A stretch of 64,000 bases of DNA from contig SFGY01000005.1 of assembly GCA_004556455.1 (NCBI GenBank), positions 1 to 64,000 on the forward strand, given 5' to 3'. The stretch comes from Clostridiales bacterium (GTDB lineage Bacteria > Bacillota > Clostridia > Saccharofermentanales > DTU023). Of the stretch, positions 43,022 to 52,503 are shown in pieces; the stretch's first letter is position 1; each line of letters begins with the position of its first letter. The position numbers were made by a program, and so were the translations under genes. Under the pieces are notes generated by a model. The model searched no databases, was not told the origin of the DNA, and saw only the letters and a program-made list of their open reading frames with translations.

Positions 43022-44370
43022 TGAGTAATTATGTCCCCATTGCTGCCGAAGAGCGGCACGCGATGCTCCGGGAAGTGGGCATCGATCCTGCCTCACTCTT
43101 CAGCCATATTCCGGAGGAACTCTGGCTGAAACGCCAGAAGCTGGATCATCTTGCGGAAAAAGGTCTGTCTGAGCAGGCGCTGCTGAAACTTTTTGATGAA
43201 GCGGCTCGTCAGAATAAAAATCTGGACGACTACGATTCCTACCTCGGTGCAGGCTTTTACGACCACGTTGTGCCCGCAGCGGTCCATCACCTCATCAACC
43301 GCGAAGAGTTCCTGACTTCCTACACGCCGTACCAGCAGGAAATTTCGCAGGGCACCTTGCAGGCGACCTTTGAGTGGCAGAGCTTTATCTGCCGTCTTAG
43401 CGGTATGGATGTTGCCAACGCTTCCATGTATGACGGCGCCTCCGCCTGCGCGGAAACGGCTCTCATGGCCATTCGCGAGAAGCGCAAGTCCAACAAGGTG
43501 TGGCTCTCCGCAGGCTTGAATCCCGAATATATTGAGTGCGTGAAAACGTACTTCATTTCGCACGGCTTCGAATATGAAATCGGCGAGCTGAATGAGCACG
43601 GGACGTCTGCTGGTTGTTATCCTAAGGAAGGTGGCTACGCGGCCTTTATTATTCAAAGCCCCAACTTCTATGGCGTCGTCGAAAATCTGGATGAGCTCAG
43701 CAAGGCCGCCCATGATGCAGACGCCCTGGCCTGTGCGGCGATGGACCCTGTGGCCATGGGCATCTTCAAGACGCCCGGTAAAGCCGGCCTTGATGTGGTT
43801 TTTGGCGAAGCTCAGCCGCTTGGCGCTTCTCTCAATTATGGCGGTCCGGCCCTCGGCTACATGTGTTGCACGAATAAGCTGGTGCGCAAAATGCCCGGAC
43901 GTATCTGCGGACGTACGGTCGACCGTGACGGCGAGACGTCTTATGTCCTTACTCTGCAGGCGCGTGAACAGCATATCCGCCGCGAAAAGGCAACCTCCAA
44001 CATCTGCACCGCGCAGGCTCTGCTGGCGACGGCTGCCGCCATCCACATGGCGCTGCTCGGCCGTCAGGGTTTGACTGAAGCAGCCTGGCAGTCGGCCGAT
44101 AAAGCCCGTTACCTGCACGATGAATTGCTGAAGACCGGCCTCTTTGAAGAGGTCTATGATGCGCCTTATTTCCGTGAATTTGCGTTAAAAGCAAAAGACG
44201 GTCTGGACCTCAGAGCGCTCAATAAGAAGCTGCTCGACAGAAAGATCCTCGGCGGTGTGGTTTTGGAGAATAATGTCTGGCTCCTCGCCACGACAGAGAA
44301 GAAGGACAAGGCACATCTCGACCGCTTCGTGGCCTCGGTGAAAGAACTGGCCGGGAAGGAGGAAAAATAA
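43021..44370 (+). CDS. gcvPA: Glycine dehydrogenase (decarboxylating) subunit 1
   Basis: 449 residues, normal for the N-terminal half of the split P protein. MLREVGIDPASLFSHIPEEL, GAGFYDHVVPAAVHHLI and FTSYTPYQQEISQGTLQ-like residues (here LTSYTPYQQEISQGTLQ) are characteristic. It forms a heterotetramer with GcvPB to decarboxylate glycine. It overlaps genes on both sides by one base, implying coordinated translation. Confidence 0.97.
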   Translation: MSNYVPIAAEERHAMLREVGIDPASLFSHIPEELWLKRQKLDHLAEKGLSEQALLKLFDEAARQNKNLDDYDSYLGAGFYDHVVPAAVHHLINREEFLTSYTPYQQEISQGTLQATFEWQSFICRLSGMDVANASMYDGASACAETALMAIREKRKSNKVWLSAGLNPEYIECVKTYFISHGFEYEIGELNEHGTSAGCYPKEGGYAAFIIQSPNFYGVVENLDELSKAAHDADALACAAMDPVAMGIFKTPGKAGLDVVFGEAQPLGASLNYGGPALGYMCCTNKLVRKMPGRICGRTVDRDGETSYVLTLQAREQHIRREKATSNICTAQALLATAAAIHMALLGRQGLTEAAWQSADKARYLHDELLKTGLFEEVYDAPYFREFALKAKDGLDLRALNKKLLDRKILGGVVLENNVWLLATTEKKDKAHLDRFVASVKELAGKEEK

Positions 44371-45818
44371 TGATCAGCTATAAAACCGATTTGATCTTTG
44401 ACCTTCCCCAGACCGGAGGAAACCGCACGTATTTCGATCACGAGCGACTGAGCTCCAATATCGAAGGCTGGTATGACAAAGCTCTGCTCAGGGAAGAAAA
44501 GCTGGATTTCCCCGACCTTTCGGAAATCCAGGTGGTGCGCCATTACACGAATCTCTCCACGAAAAACTTTGGCGTCGAAAATGGGCCCTATCCTCTGGGC
44601 TCCTGCACGATGAAGTACAATCCCAAAGTCAATGAGGATATTGTGGCGAACCCGGCATTTGCCCGCCTGCACCCTCTGCAGCCTGACGAGACCGTTCAGG
44701 GAACGCTGAAAATGCTCCATCTGCATGAACAGCAGCTCTGCGCCATTACCGGCATGGATGCCTTTACCTTCCAGCCTGCAGCGGGCGCTCATGGTGAGCT
44801 GACCGGCGTCATGCTGATCGCCGCCTACCACCGTGATCGTCACGACGATAAGCGCCAGGTCATGCTCGTGCCTGACTCAGCTCATGGCACCAACCCTGCC
44901 TCCGCAGCGATGGCTGGCTTCGTCGTCCGTGAGGTGAAATCCACGGCGGCAGGCACGGTCGACATGGAGGATCTTAAGTCGAAACTCGGCGATGATGTCG
45001 CCGGTATGATGCTGACGAACCCCAATACCATGGGGCGTTTTGAGACTGATATCAAGGAAATCTGCGATCTGGTGCATGAAGCCGGTGGCCTGATGTACTA
45101 TGACGGAGCCAACTTTAATGCGATTCTCCTGCACGTTCGTCCCGGAGACATGGGCTTTGACTGTGTCCACCTCAACGTGCACAAAACCTTCTCCACCCCG
45201 CACGGTGGCGGTGGACCGGGTGCCGGACCGGTGGGCTGCAAAGATTTTCTGGCCTGCTATCTGCCCAAGCCTGTGTTGCAGGAAAAAGACGGCGTCTATA
45301 GCTGGGATTACGATCGACCCAAATCGATCGGCCGCATGAGAAGTTACAACGGCTCAACAGCCGTGCTGCTCCGCAGCTGCGCTTACATCCTGGCCATGGG
45401 AGCCGAGGGGCTTTACGATGCCTCCGAAGCGGCCGTGGCCAACGCCAACTACATTTTCACCAAAGTGAAAGACCACTTTGATCATCCGGAAGGCAAGCCC
45501 ATGCACGAGTTCATCATCGCGGGAACACGCCAGAAAGATGAATACGGAGTGAGCACGCTGGATATGGCGAAGGGTCTCATCGAGAACGGGGTTCATCCCC
45601 CGACCGTGTATTTCCCGCTCATTGTGCACGAAGCCATGATGGTTGAACCGACCGATACGGAAACCCGCGAGGGTCTGGATCAGCTGGTCGAAGCCTTTAT
45701 CAATGTGGCCGAAGAAGCGAAGGAGAATCCGGAAAAGCTGCTTGAAGCCCCGCACAATACACCGGTGCGTCGTCCCGACGAGGTTAAAGCTGCCAAGGAG
45801 CTCGATCTTAAGGCGTAA
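44370..45818 (+). CDS. gcvPB: Glycine dehydrogenase (decarboxylating) subunit 2
   Basis: 482 residues. The pyridoxal-phosphate lysine lies in LNVHKTFSTPHGGGGPG; GPYPLGSCTMKYNPK and DSAHGTNPASAAM are conserved. With GcvPA it makes the P protein. It ends the operon before a strong terminator. The lipoamide dehydrogenase (L protein) gene is not in the window and is presumably encoded elsewhere. Confidence 0.97.
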   Translation: MISYKTDLIFDLPQTGGNRTYFDHERLSSNIEGWYDKALLREEKLDFPDLSEIQVVRHYTNLSTKNFGVENGPYPLGSCTMKYNPKVNEDIVANPAFARLHPLQPDETVQGTLKMLHLHEQQLCAITGMDAFTFQPAAGAHGELTGVMLIAAYHRDRHDDKRQVMLVPDSAHGTNPASAAMAGFVVREVKSTAAGTVDMEDLKSKLGDDVAGMMLTNPNTMGRFETDIKEICDLVHEAGGLMYYDGANFNAILLHVRPGDMGFDCVHLNVHKTFSTPHGGGGPGAGPVGCKDFLACYLPKPVLQEKDGVYSWDYDRPKSIGRMRSYNGSTAVLLRSCAYILAMGAEGLYDASEAAVANANYIFTKVKDHFDHPEGKPMHEFIIAGTRQKDEYGVSTLDMAKGLIENGVHPPTVYFPLIVHEAMMVEPTDTETREGLDQLVEAFINVAEEAKENPEKLLEAPHNTPVRRPDEVKAAKELDLKA

Positions 45819-45865
45819 AGCCTCAGGAATTCAGCTTGAAAATTCGAGTTTAAGCGACCTGCATG

Positions 45866-45901
45866 AACGGGGGCGGATCAAAAGATCTGCTCCCGTTTTT
45901 T
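45866..45901 (+). terminator. Intrinsic terminator of the gcv operon
   Basis: AACGGGGGCGGATC (45866-45879) pairs with GATCTGCTCCCGTT (45883-45896) around a short A-rich loop, then a T run. The remaining bases to 46122 show no gene or clear signal. Confidence 0.88.
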
Positions 45902-46149
45902 GATGGGTGCTTTTGTTTTCTTCGTTTCTGTTCTATGAATATTCAGCCCGCTGGATTTTGCCTCGGGTCAACTTTGCGTCGGGTCGCATTTGTTTTAGTC
46001 GTAAAGACCTCGAAGGTCAGCCCGCCAGGTCCGAAAGAGGCTCTTAACTATGAGCTTTCTACGGCCCCTGGGCTGTCAAAGCGGCAAAACTTGAGCCTTC
46101 TCACCTTCATTTTTAGTCGTCATTGACAGTGGGAAATCTCGATAGTGGT

Positions 46150-46158
46150 TGTTATAAT
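46150..46158 (+). promoter_or_regulatory. Extended -10 promoter of gap
   Basis: TGTTATAAT (TGn plus perfect TATAAT at 46153-46158). No good -35 lies 17 bases upstream; a TTGACA at 46123-46128 is too far (24 bases). The leader to the start codon is about 100 bases. Confidence 0.65.
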
Positions 46159-46267
46159 AAATTAAATCACTATGAAGAGTAAAGGTGAAAGCAAGCTTCA
46201 AGCGGAACTTTCATCGGTGCTTTCACCGGCGATAAAACAATATTTCTCGTCTATGCAGGAGGTTTCT

Positions 46268-47344
46268 ATGGCAATTAAACTCGCAATCAATGGCTTTGGC
46301 CGCATTGGCCGTCTCGTTTTCCGCGCTCTCTGCGATAAAGGACTGCTCGGCAAAGAAGTCGATGTCGTCGCTGTCGCAGACGTTAACCCCGATGCAGAAT
46401 ACTATGCGTATCAGCTGCAGTATGACAGCAGCCAGGGCAAGTTTGGCTATTCCGTCTCATCCAGAAAGAGCAGTCCTGATCGTGAAAAAGACGATATTCT
46501 CGTGATTGATGGCAAAGACGAAGTCCTCTGCATTGAAGCTCAGAAAGATCCCAAAGATCTGCCCTGGAAAAAACTCGGGGTCGATTATGTGATCGAGTCC
46601 ACCGGACGCTTCACGAAAAAAGAAGCTGCGGAAGGTCATCTCGAGGCTGGCGCCAAAAAAGTCATCATCTCCGCTCCGGGTAAGGGCGGCGTGAAAACCC
46701 TGCTCATGGGCGTGAATCACGAAGAGTACAATCCTCAGGAACACGCTGTTGTGTCGAATGCGTCCTGCACGACCAACTGCCTGGCTCCGCTGGTCTATGT
46801 TCTGCTCAAAGAGGGCATCGGCGTGGAAAAGGGTCTGATGACGACGATTCATGCCTATACCGCAACCCAGCGCACCGTTGACGGACCTTCCTCCAAAGAC
46901 TGGAGAGGCGGACGTGCCGCTGCGGTCAACATTATTCCTTCGACCACGGGTGCTGCCAAAGCCGTCGGCGAAGTTCTGCCCGAAGTAAAAGGCATCCTCA
47001 CCGGCATGAGCTTCCGTGTCCCCGTTGTGACAGGTTCTGTCGTCGATCTGACCTTCACGGCCAAGCGCGACACCTCCATTGAAGAACTCGACGGCCTCAT
47101 GAAAAAGGCCTCTGAAACCTACCTCAACGGCATCATGGAATACTGCCACGATCCGCTGGTTTCAACCGATTTCATCCACAACTACCACAGCTCCATCTAC
47201 GATTCCCTCGCCACGATGCAGAACAACCTGCCCGGTGAAAAACGCTTCTTCAAACTCGTCTCCTGGTACGACAACGAGTGGGGTTACAGCAACCGCACCG
47301 TCGATCTGCTGATGTACATGGCGAAGAAAGACGGCACCCTCTAA
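46268..47344 (+). CDS. gap: Glyceraldehyde-3-phosphate dehydrogenase
   Basis: 358 residues from ATG 46268 with AGGAGG seven bases upstream; an in-frame extension to 46172 covers the leader and is rejected. The NAD site IKLAINGFGRIGRLVFRAL opens the protein; the catalytic cysteine is in SNASCTTNCLAPL (about residue 167). It is the central glycolytic oxidation step. It is a single-gene unit with its own promoter and terminator. Confidence 0.97.
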   Translation: MAIKLAINGFGRIGRLVFRALCDKGLLGKEVDVVAVADVNPDAEYYAYQLQYDSSQGKFGYSVSSRKSSPDREKDDILVIDGKDEVLCIEAQKDPKDLPWKKLGVDYVIESTGRFTKKEAAEGHLEAGAKKVIISAPGKGGVKTLLMGVNHEEYNPQEHAVVSNASCTTNCLAPLVYVLLKEGIGVEKGLMTTIHAYTATQRTVDGPSSKDWRGGRAAAVNIIPSTTGAAKAVGEVLPEVKGILTGMSFRVPVVTGSVVDLTFTAKRDTSIEELDGLMKKASETYLNGIMEYCHDPLVSTDFIHNYHSSIYDSLATMQNNLPGEKRFFKLVSWYDNEWGYSNRTVDLLMYMAKKDGTL

Positions 47345-47363
47345 GCTTAAAAGTTTTAAAGAT

Positions 47364-47399
47364 AAACAAGCACCCGCAAAGCGGGTGCTTGTTTAATTT
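47364..47399. terminator. Terminator between gap and hpf
   Basis: AAACAAGCACCCGC (47364-47377) pairs perfectly with GCGGGTGCTTGTTT (47381-47394), then AATTTAT. It is symmetrical enough to serve both convergent genes. Confidence 0.88.
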
Positions 47400-47441
47400 A
47401 TATCAAAGCCAGAGCTGCCAAAAAGCGCTCTTCTCTAAAGA

Positions 47442-47981
47442 TCAGTATTCTGGCTCCAGTACGCCATAGTTGCCGTCGCGGCGTTTATAGACGCAGTTGA
47501 CACGGCCGTTTTCCGGATTGAGGTAGAGGTGAAAATCGTGTTCCATCATCTCCATCTGCAGGGCAGCCTCTTCCGCATCCATGGCTTCAATCGGGAAGCT
47601 CTTGCGGCGTTTGATCTTCGGCAGTTCGGCTTCGCTTAGGCTCTCTTCTTCGGGCAAAGCGGAGATGAATTCCTCCATGTTCTTGCTTTGATGTTTGCGC
47701 TTTTTCAGCTTCGCCTTATGTTTGCGGATCTGACCTGCCAGATTGTCCGTGGCCTCGTCCAGGGCGTCAAGGGCTTGATCGCCAACAGCCTCAGCACGGT
47801 AGATATCGCGGTGAATTTTCAGCGTCAGTTCCACGCGGAGTTTATTTTTTTCCGGTTGAACCTTAACCTGGCAGCTGGCCTCGTCGCCGAAATAGCGGTG
47901 AAACTTTTCCAGTTTCTTTTCGATTTTCTCCTCGAGAGAATCCGCAACCTTCATGTCAACGCCGGTGATATCAATTTTCAT
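47442..47981 (-). CDS. hpf: Ribosome hibernation-promoting factor, long form
   Basis: 179 residues, the size of long HPF. The N-terminal domain (KIDITGVDMKVADSLEEKIEKKL, then VELTLKIHRDIYRAEA) binds the 30S subunit; a linker of about 25 residues and the C-terminal dimerisation domain (FPIEAMDAEEAALQMEMMEHDFHLYLN) join two ribosomes into a 100S dimer. GGGAGC lies upstream of the ATG. Confidence 0.95.
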   Translation of the reverse strand: MKIDITGVDMKVADSLEEKIEKKLEKFHRYFGDEASCQVKVQPEKNKLRVELTLKIHRDIYRAEAVGDQALDALDEATDNLAGQIRKHKAKLKKRKHQSKNMEEFISALPEEESLSEAELPKIKRRKSFPIEAMDAEEAALQMEMMEHDFHLYLNPENGRVNCVYKRRDGNYGVLEPEY

Positions 47982-48091
47982 AGTTTTTGCTCCCTTCCAG
48001 CGAGCGCCGTCGGCCTGGTGGCCGACCGTCCTGATGATGAAAAAGAAGCCACTGAAAATTTTTCTTTCCAGCTGCTCCTTTCGTGTTTTTT

Positions 48092-48097
48092 ATTATA
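48092..48097 (-). promoter_or_regulatory. Putative -10 of hpf
   Basis: A perfect TATAAT on the minus strand, about 110 bases before the hpf start, with no strong -35. The 320-base interval between hpf and pcrA (47982-48300) holds the two divergent promoters and no gene. Confidence 0.5.
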
Positions 48098-48261
48098 GCC
48101 TAAAATGTTCCGATGAAAAACTCTTGCAGAAGGATGCATAAAAATGTAGACGCAATATGAGCCGGAAGGGAAGAGCGGGATAGATCTTGCAGGATGGGGG
48201 TGACCCACGGGAAAAAGCAGGCGACAGGAAAGAAGCACGAGCCGATACAGCATGCGCAGTC

Positions 48262-48270
48262 TGCTATAAT
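48262..48270 (+). promoter_or_regulatory. Extended -10 promoter of pcrA
   Basis: TGCTATAAT with a perfect TATAAT at 48265-48270 and no clear -35. The predicted start is about 25 bases before ATG 48301, which supports that start over the longer frame from 48187. Confidence 0.65.
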
Positions 48271-48300
48271 GAAAAAGCGATTTTTTATGGGAGAAAGGGC

Positions 48301-51003
48301 ATGTCCGAACAAATTTTTGAGACAAAAGCAAGGGGTCAGCAGCAGTTTTCGGGAGCTGCTTCTCCAGAAGAGCGAGGCTTTATACCGCCTCTGCCGCCTG
48401 AGCCAATGCCGGGTGAGATGGATTTTGTTTCGCTGCCACCTGAGCAGGATGAAGTGCCTTTTAGGGGGCAGGCTTTAGCTACAGCGAGTTTAGCGGAAGT
48501 TGAAAAGAAGATCCTGGCCGGATTAAATCCTGAGCAGCGCGAGGCGGTCAGCTATGGCAATGGGCCGCTTTTGATTCTGGCCGGGGCCGGTTCAGGTAAA
48601 ACGCGTGTGATCACTCACCGCATGGCCTGGCTGGTTGCTCATGGTGTTCATCCTGCGCAGATTCTGGCCATTACTTTTACCAATAAAGCTGCGACAGAGA
48701 TGAAAGAAAGGCTGAGCGGGCTGCTCGGTCCTGTGGCCTCGCGCATGTGGGTGGGCACCTTTCACAGCATGATGCTGCGCATTTTGCGCCGCCATGCCGA
48801 GGCGCTGGGCTTTGGCAGTAATTTTACGATCCTCGATACGGATGACCAGCAAAACCTTCTGAAACGGATCATGAAAGAGCAAAACATCGACGATAAGCTG
48901 CTCCCTGTCAAAAACGTCCATGCTCAGATTTCAGCCGCGAAAAACAAACTGATCGATCCCCAGGCCTTTGCCCACTCCGTCGGGAATGATTTTATTCGCC
49001 GCAAAGTCGCCGTGCTCTATGAGGCCTATCAAAAGGCTTTAAAAGAGCAGAACAGCATGGATTTTGACGATATCCTCACTTACGCTGTCGAACTCTTCAG
49101 AACACAGCCGCAGATTCTTGCCGCCTATCAGGAACGCTTTCTCCATGTCCTTGTCGATGAGTATCAGGATACCAATCACGCCCAATATATTCTGGTGCGC
49201 CAGCTTTCGGCGGCCCATAAAAATCTCTGCGTGGTTGGCGATGATGACCAGTCCATTTACAGTTTCCGTGGCGCCAACCTGCAGAATATTCTCGATTTTG
49301 AAGACGATTTTAAAGGCTGTAAGCTCATCAAGCTGGAACAGAATTACCGCAGCAGCTCGTCGATTTTAGAGGCCGCCAATGCGGTCATCAGCCGCAATGA
49401 AGGCCGTAAGCAGAAACGGCTCTGGACGGCAGCGGGAGCCGGAGAAAAAATCTGTTTTTATGCAGCGCGCGATCAGTATGATGAAGCCCGCTGGGTTGCC
49501 CGCGAAGTCCTTCGCCTTATGCGCCGTGAGCCCCATCCGCTGCAGTGCAGGGATATGGCCATTCTCTACCGGGTCAACGCACTTTCGCGCAATATGGAAT
49601 TTGCCCTGAGGGAACTCGGGGTGCCCTATCAGATTTACGGCGGTCTGCGCTTTTATGATCGAAAAGAAATTCGCGATACCCTGGCCTGGCTGCGTGTTAT
49701 TGCCTCCCCGGAGGATCGCCTGGCCCTGCTGAGAGCGATCAATAGTCCACGGCGCGGTATCGGTCAGGTCAGCCTGGAGCGAATCGAAGATCTGGCGGCA
49801 CAAACGGGTAAAACCGCATTTGAAATCATGGAACAAAGCCGCAGTTACCCGGAACTTTCCCGGGCTGCCTCCGCCCTCACTGGCTTTACCCGCCTGATCC
49901 GCGAACTCCAGGCTGATCTGGCCCGGGAGGACATCAGCTATGCCGACTTTATCGCGATCGTCCAGGAAAAAAGCGGTCTGGAACATGACCTGGAGCTGCT
50001 TCGACAAAAAGACCGTCAGGACGGGGAGAACCGTCTGGAAAACCTTCGTGAGCTGCGTTCTGATGCCCTGGAATTTGAGCATCGTCTGGAGGAAGAATTG
50101 CGGCAGCTGCAACAGATGGCTGACTGGGGTGAGGAAAATCCTTACAGTCGGGATCTCCTCCCGGATGATCTCGTCGAAGGAGCGCAAAGGGAGAGTCTTG
50201 CGGAGAAAAATCAGGCGTTCCTGGAGCGGGCGACCCTTTACTCCGATCTGGATAGCGAGGAAGGGGCAGATGCCGTTTCCCTCATGACCATTCACAGTGC
50301 CAAAGGCCTCGAATTTGAGGCGGTTTTTCTGATTGGCGCAGAGGAAGGACTTTTCCCGGGCTATCGCGTCCTGGATCAGCCGGAGGAGCTGGAGGAAGAG
50401 CGCAGACTTGCCTATGTGGCCATTACCCGTGCCAAAAAGCGCCTTTCCATCACAGCGGCTCGCAGCCGCCTGCTCTATGGTTCGACGCAGTACAATCCTG
50501 TCTCGCGTTTCATCAGCGAAATTCCAGATGAGCTGGTTGAGGAACACGGAGGTTCTCGCCGGGGAGATGGTGAAGTCCAGCACTGGGACGACGATGAGTC
50601 CTATGCTTTCACAGAAGCTCCTTACCACGGCCAGAAATCCACGGTCAGCGGCTTTTCCCGAAATCGGGTCACGGCATATCGAGCAACGCCATCGAAGGCT
50701 TCGGACGCTGCAGGTGAAACGGCTTCAGAAGGGAGCAAAAACCTCTTTTTCCCGCGTAAAGTTCCACTCTTTGCCCGGCCGGCAGTCGCCGTGCCAAATC
50801 CGAAAGAAGAAGGGCAGGCGACTTTTGAAGAGCTGCGGGAGCTGAAAGCAGGCGCCAGGGTGCGCCATGTACGCTATGGAGAGGGCGAAGTCAGAAAAAA
50901 CGAAAAGCTTTCAGGCGATGTCGTGCTCAGCATTGAATTTGACGGAAAGCTTCGACATATGATGGCCAGCATGGCCAAACTTGAAATTCTCAGCAGGGAC
51001 TGA
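48301..51003 (+). CDS. pcrA: ATP-dependent DNA helicase PcrA/UvrD
   Basis: 900 residues from ATG 48301 (GGGAGAAAGGGC upstream). A Pro/Glu-rich N-terminal extension of about 75 residues precedes the superfamily-1 helicase core: LNPEQREAVSYGNGPLLILAGAGSGKT, TFTNKAATEMKERL, VDEYQDTNHAQY, GDDDQSIYSFRGA, MTIHSAKGLEFEAVF and YVAITRAKKRL. The last 55 residues form the PcrA tudor-like domain (GARVRHVRYGEGEV). It unwinds DNA in repair and plasmid replication. The usual length is about 740, so the extension and an enlarged region before the C-terminal domain are notable. Confidence 0.95.
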   Translation: MSEQIFETKARGQQQFSGAASPEERGFIPPLPPEPMPGEMDFVSLPPEQDEVPFRGQALATASLAEVEKKILAGLNPEQREAVSYGNGPLLILAGAGSGKTRVITHRMAWLVAHGVHPAQILAITFTNKAATEMKERLSGLLGPVASRMWVGTFHSMMLRILRRHAEALGFGSNFTILDTDDQQNLLKRIMKEQNIDDKLLPVKNVHAQISAAKNKLIDPQAFAHSVGNDFIRRKVAVLYEAYQKALKEQNSMDFDDILTYAVELFRTQPQILAAYQERFLHVLVDEYQDTNHAQYILVRQLSAAHKNLCVVGDDDQSIYSFRGANLQNILDFEDDFKGCKLIKLEQNYRSSSSILEAANAVISRNEGRKQKRLWTAAGAGEKICFYAARDQYDEARWVAREVLRLMRREPHPLQCRDMAILYRVNALSRNMEFALRELGVPYQIYGGLRFYDRKEIRDTLAWLRVIASPEDRLALLRAINSPRRGIGQVSLERIEDLAAQTGKTAFEIMEQSRSYPELSRAASALTGFTRLIRELQADLAREDISYADFIAIVQEKSGLEHDLELLRQKDRQDGENRLENLRELRSDALEFEHRLEEELRQLQQMADWGEENPYSRDLLPDDLVEGAQRESLAEKNQAFLERATLYSDLDSEEGADAVSLMTIHSAKGLEFEAVFLIGAEEGLFPGYRVLDQPEELEEERRLAYVAITRAKKRLSITAARSRLLYGSTQYNPVSRFISEIPDELVEEHGGSRRGDGEVQHWDDDESYAFTEAPYHGQKSTVSGFSRNRVTAYRATPSKASDAAGETASEGSKNLFFPRKVPLFARPAVAVPNPKEEGQATFEELRELKAGARVRHVRYGEGEVRKNEKLSGDVVLSIEFDGKLRHMMASMAKLEILSRD

Positions 51004-51127
51004 GAGATCATACAGACGGAATGCCGGACTAATATTTTCCCGGCAGCATCGACTGGAGCTTGAGCAGGGTGAGAGCCAGCGCCAGAACAGGCCGAAAACC
51101 AGAGCCATGAATTTATGGAGGCAGGCA

Positions 51128-52330
51128 ATGATCCAGCGAAGTACAAAAAAAGAGCAGCAGCCTTATCCTGCAGAGGCTTTTAATTCTGCCGCTTCCGAAG
51201 CTTGCATCCGCGAAATCAAAGAAGAGGAAGAGGCAAGGGTTCTTTCGCCTTATGCCCAGCTTTCCAGCCGCAGCAGAGGCCGATTGAAAAAAGAAAAACC
51301 CTGTGAAATTCGCAGCTGCTACGAGCGGGATATTGGACGCATCCTTTATTCCCGGGAGTTTCGCCGTCTCCGTCAGAAAACGCAGGTCTTTTTCAATCCC
51401 CGCAATGACCATATCTGCACGCGCATGGAGCATGTGCTCTACGTCTCCTACATTGCCAAAACCATTGGCAGCGCGCTGGGGCTCAACACACAGCTTATCG
51501 AGGCCATTGCCCTCGGCCACGACCTCGGGCACGCTCCCTTCGGACACAGCGGGGAGCGCGAGCTCAACCAGTGCCTGATCTCCCATCATTATGACCGTCG
51601 CTTTAAGCACGAAGCCCAAAGCCTCCGTGTTGTCGACATTCTGGCCGGACGCAACGGCAAAAATCAGGGCCTCAATTTAAGCTTTGAAGTGCGCGACGGC
51701 ATCGTCTCTCACTGTGGCGAAAAATACCGTGAAAACGAACTTATCCCCCTGCGCCGGAAAAGTGAAGCCGAGCTGCAGCACAGCGCCGAAACCCATCTCC
51801 TGCCTGCAACCCTCGAAGGCTGCGTCGTGCGCATGGCCGATAAAATCGCCTATGTCGGACGTGATATCGAAGATGCCGCGCGCTCAGGTCTGATGAGTTT
51901 TGAAGACCTGCCGCGGGCAATCCGTTCAGAACTGGGCCGCAATAACGGAGAAATCGTCAACTCGCTTGTTCTCGACATCGTCCGATCCAGCCGCAAAAAA
52001 GACGCCATCTGCCTCTCGAGCGAAAGAGCCGAAAGTATGGAGGCCCTGCTGAATCAAAATGTTTCACTCATCTATCAGTCAGCAAAAATAAAACGCTACG
52101 AAATGTTGGCGAAAAATATGATTCAGGGCCTCTTTGAGGCCTATCTACAAGCCCTTGAAGATCCCGAAAAACTGGCCCGAAGCCAGGAAGAACCGCTGCG
52201 CCATTTTGCCGCCTACCTTGAGGCCTACCCTGACGCAGAAGCCGGTCCGGAAGTCAAAATCTGTGACTACATTGCCGGGATGAGCGACCACTTTGCGACG
52301 CAGAGTTTTAACTTGCTCTACCAGATTTAA
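51128..52330 (+). CDS. dgt: HD-domain dGTP triphosphohydrolase-like protein
   Basis: 400 residues from ATG 51128, with GGAGG upstream; the frame is open to 50981 over the end of pcrA. SREFRRLRQKTQVF, then TRMEHVLYVSYIAKTIG and GHDLGHAPFGHSGE supply the HD metal ligands of the dGTPase family. Such enzymes hydrolyse dNTPs to deoxynucleosides and triphosphate. An HD-domain 5'-nucleotidase gene follows in the same direction. The exact substrate is not shown by sequence. Confidence 0.88.
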   Translation: MIQRSTKKEQQPYPAEAFNSAASEACIREIKEEEEARVLSPYAQLSSRSRGRLKKEKPCEIRSCYERDIGRILYSREFRRLRQKTQVFFNPRNDHICTRMEHVLYVSYIAKTIGSALGLNTQLIEAIALGHDLGHAPFGHSGERELNQCLISHHYDRRFKHEAQSLRVVDILAGRNGKNQGLNLSFEVRDGIVSHCGEKYRENELIPLRRKSEAELQHSAETHLLPATLEGCVVRMADKIAYVGRDIEDAARSGLMSFEDLPRAIRSELGRNNGEIVNSLVLDIVRSSRKKDAICLSSERAESMEALLNQNVSLIYQSAKIKRYEMLAKNMIQGLFEAYLQALEDPEKLARSQEEPLRHFAAYLEAYPDAEAGPEVKICDYIAGMSDHFATQSFNLLYQI

Positions 52331-52334
52331 GGGC

Positions 52335-52470
52335 GCGAGCGAGCGCAGCCGGTCGCCCGCCCGGGCGCTGCACGTGACCCGCGAGACGCGAAGCAGAGCC
52401 CCTTCGAGCGAGTTCGCGATCACAATCGCTCGGGTCGGCGGATCCGGCCGGGCATAACACGTGACCCGTG
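52335..52470. repeat. Dispersed GC-rich intergenic repeat, copy B
   Basis: Begins five bases after the dgt stop. Contains module 1 (52381-52423, with AGCAGAGCCCCTTCGAGCGA) joined directly to the end of module 2 (CAATCGCTCGGGTCGGCGG, ATCCGGCCGGGC, to 52453). CACGTGACCC flanks module 1 on both sides (52371 and 52459), as if it were a boundary sequence. It fills the gap to the YfbR-like gene. Confidence 0.8.
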
Positions 52471-52503
52471 AGACACAAAAACCATCAATGGAAAGGAAAA
52501 CCC

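Noticed and set aside
43093..44118. 341-codon open frame on the minus strand
   Set aside because: Antisense to gcvPA, without a start signal or any family motif. Similar shadows opposite the GH13 gene (18129-19184) and pcrA (49366-50628) were rejected for the same reason.
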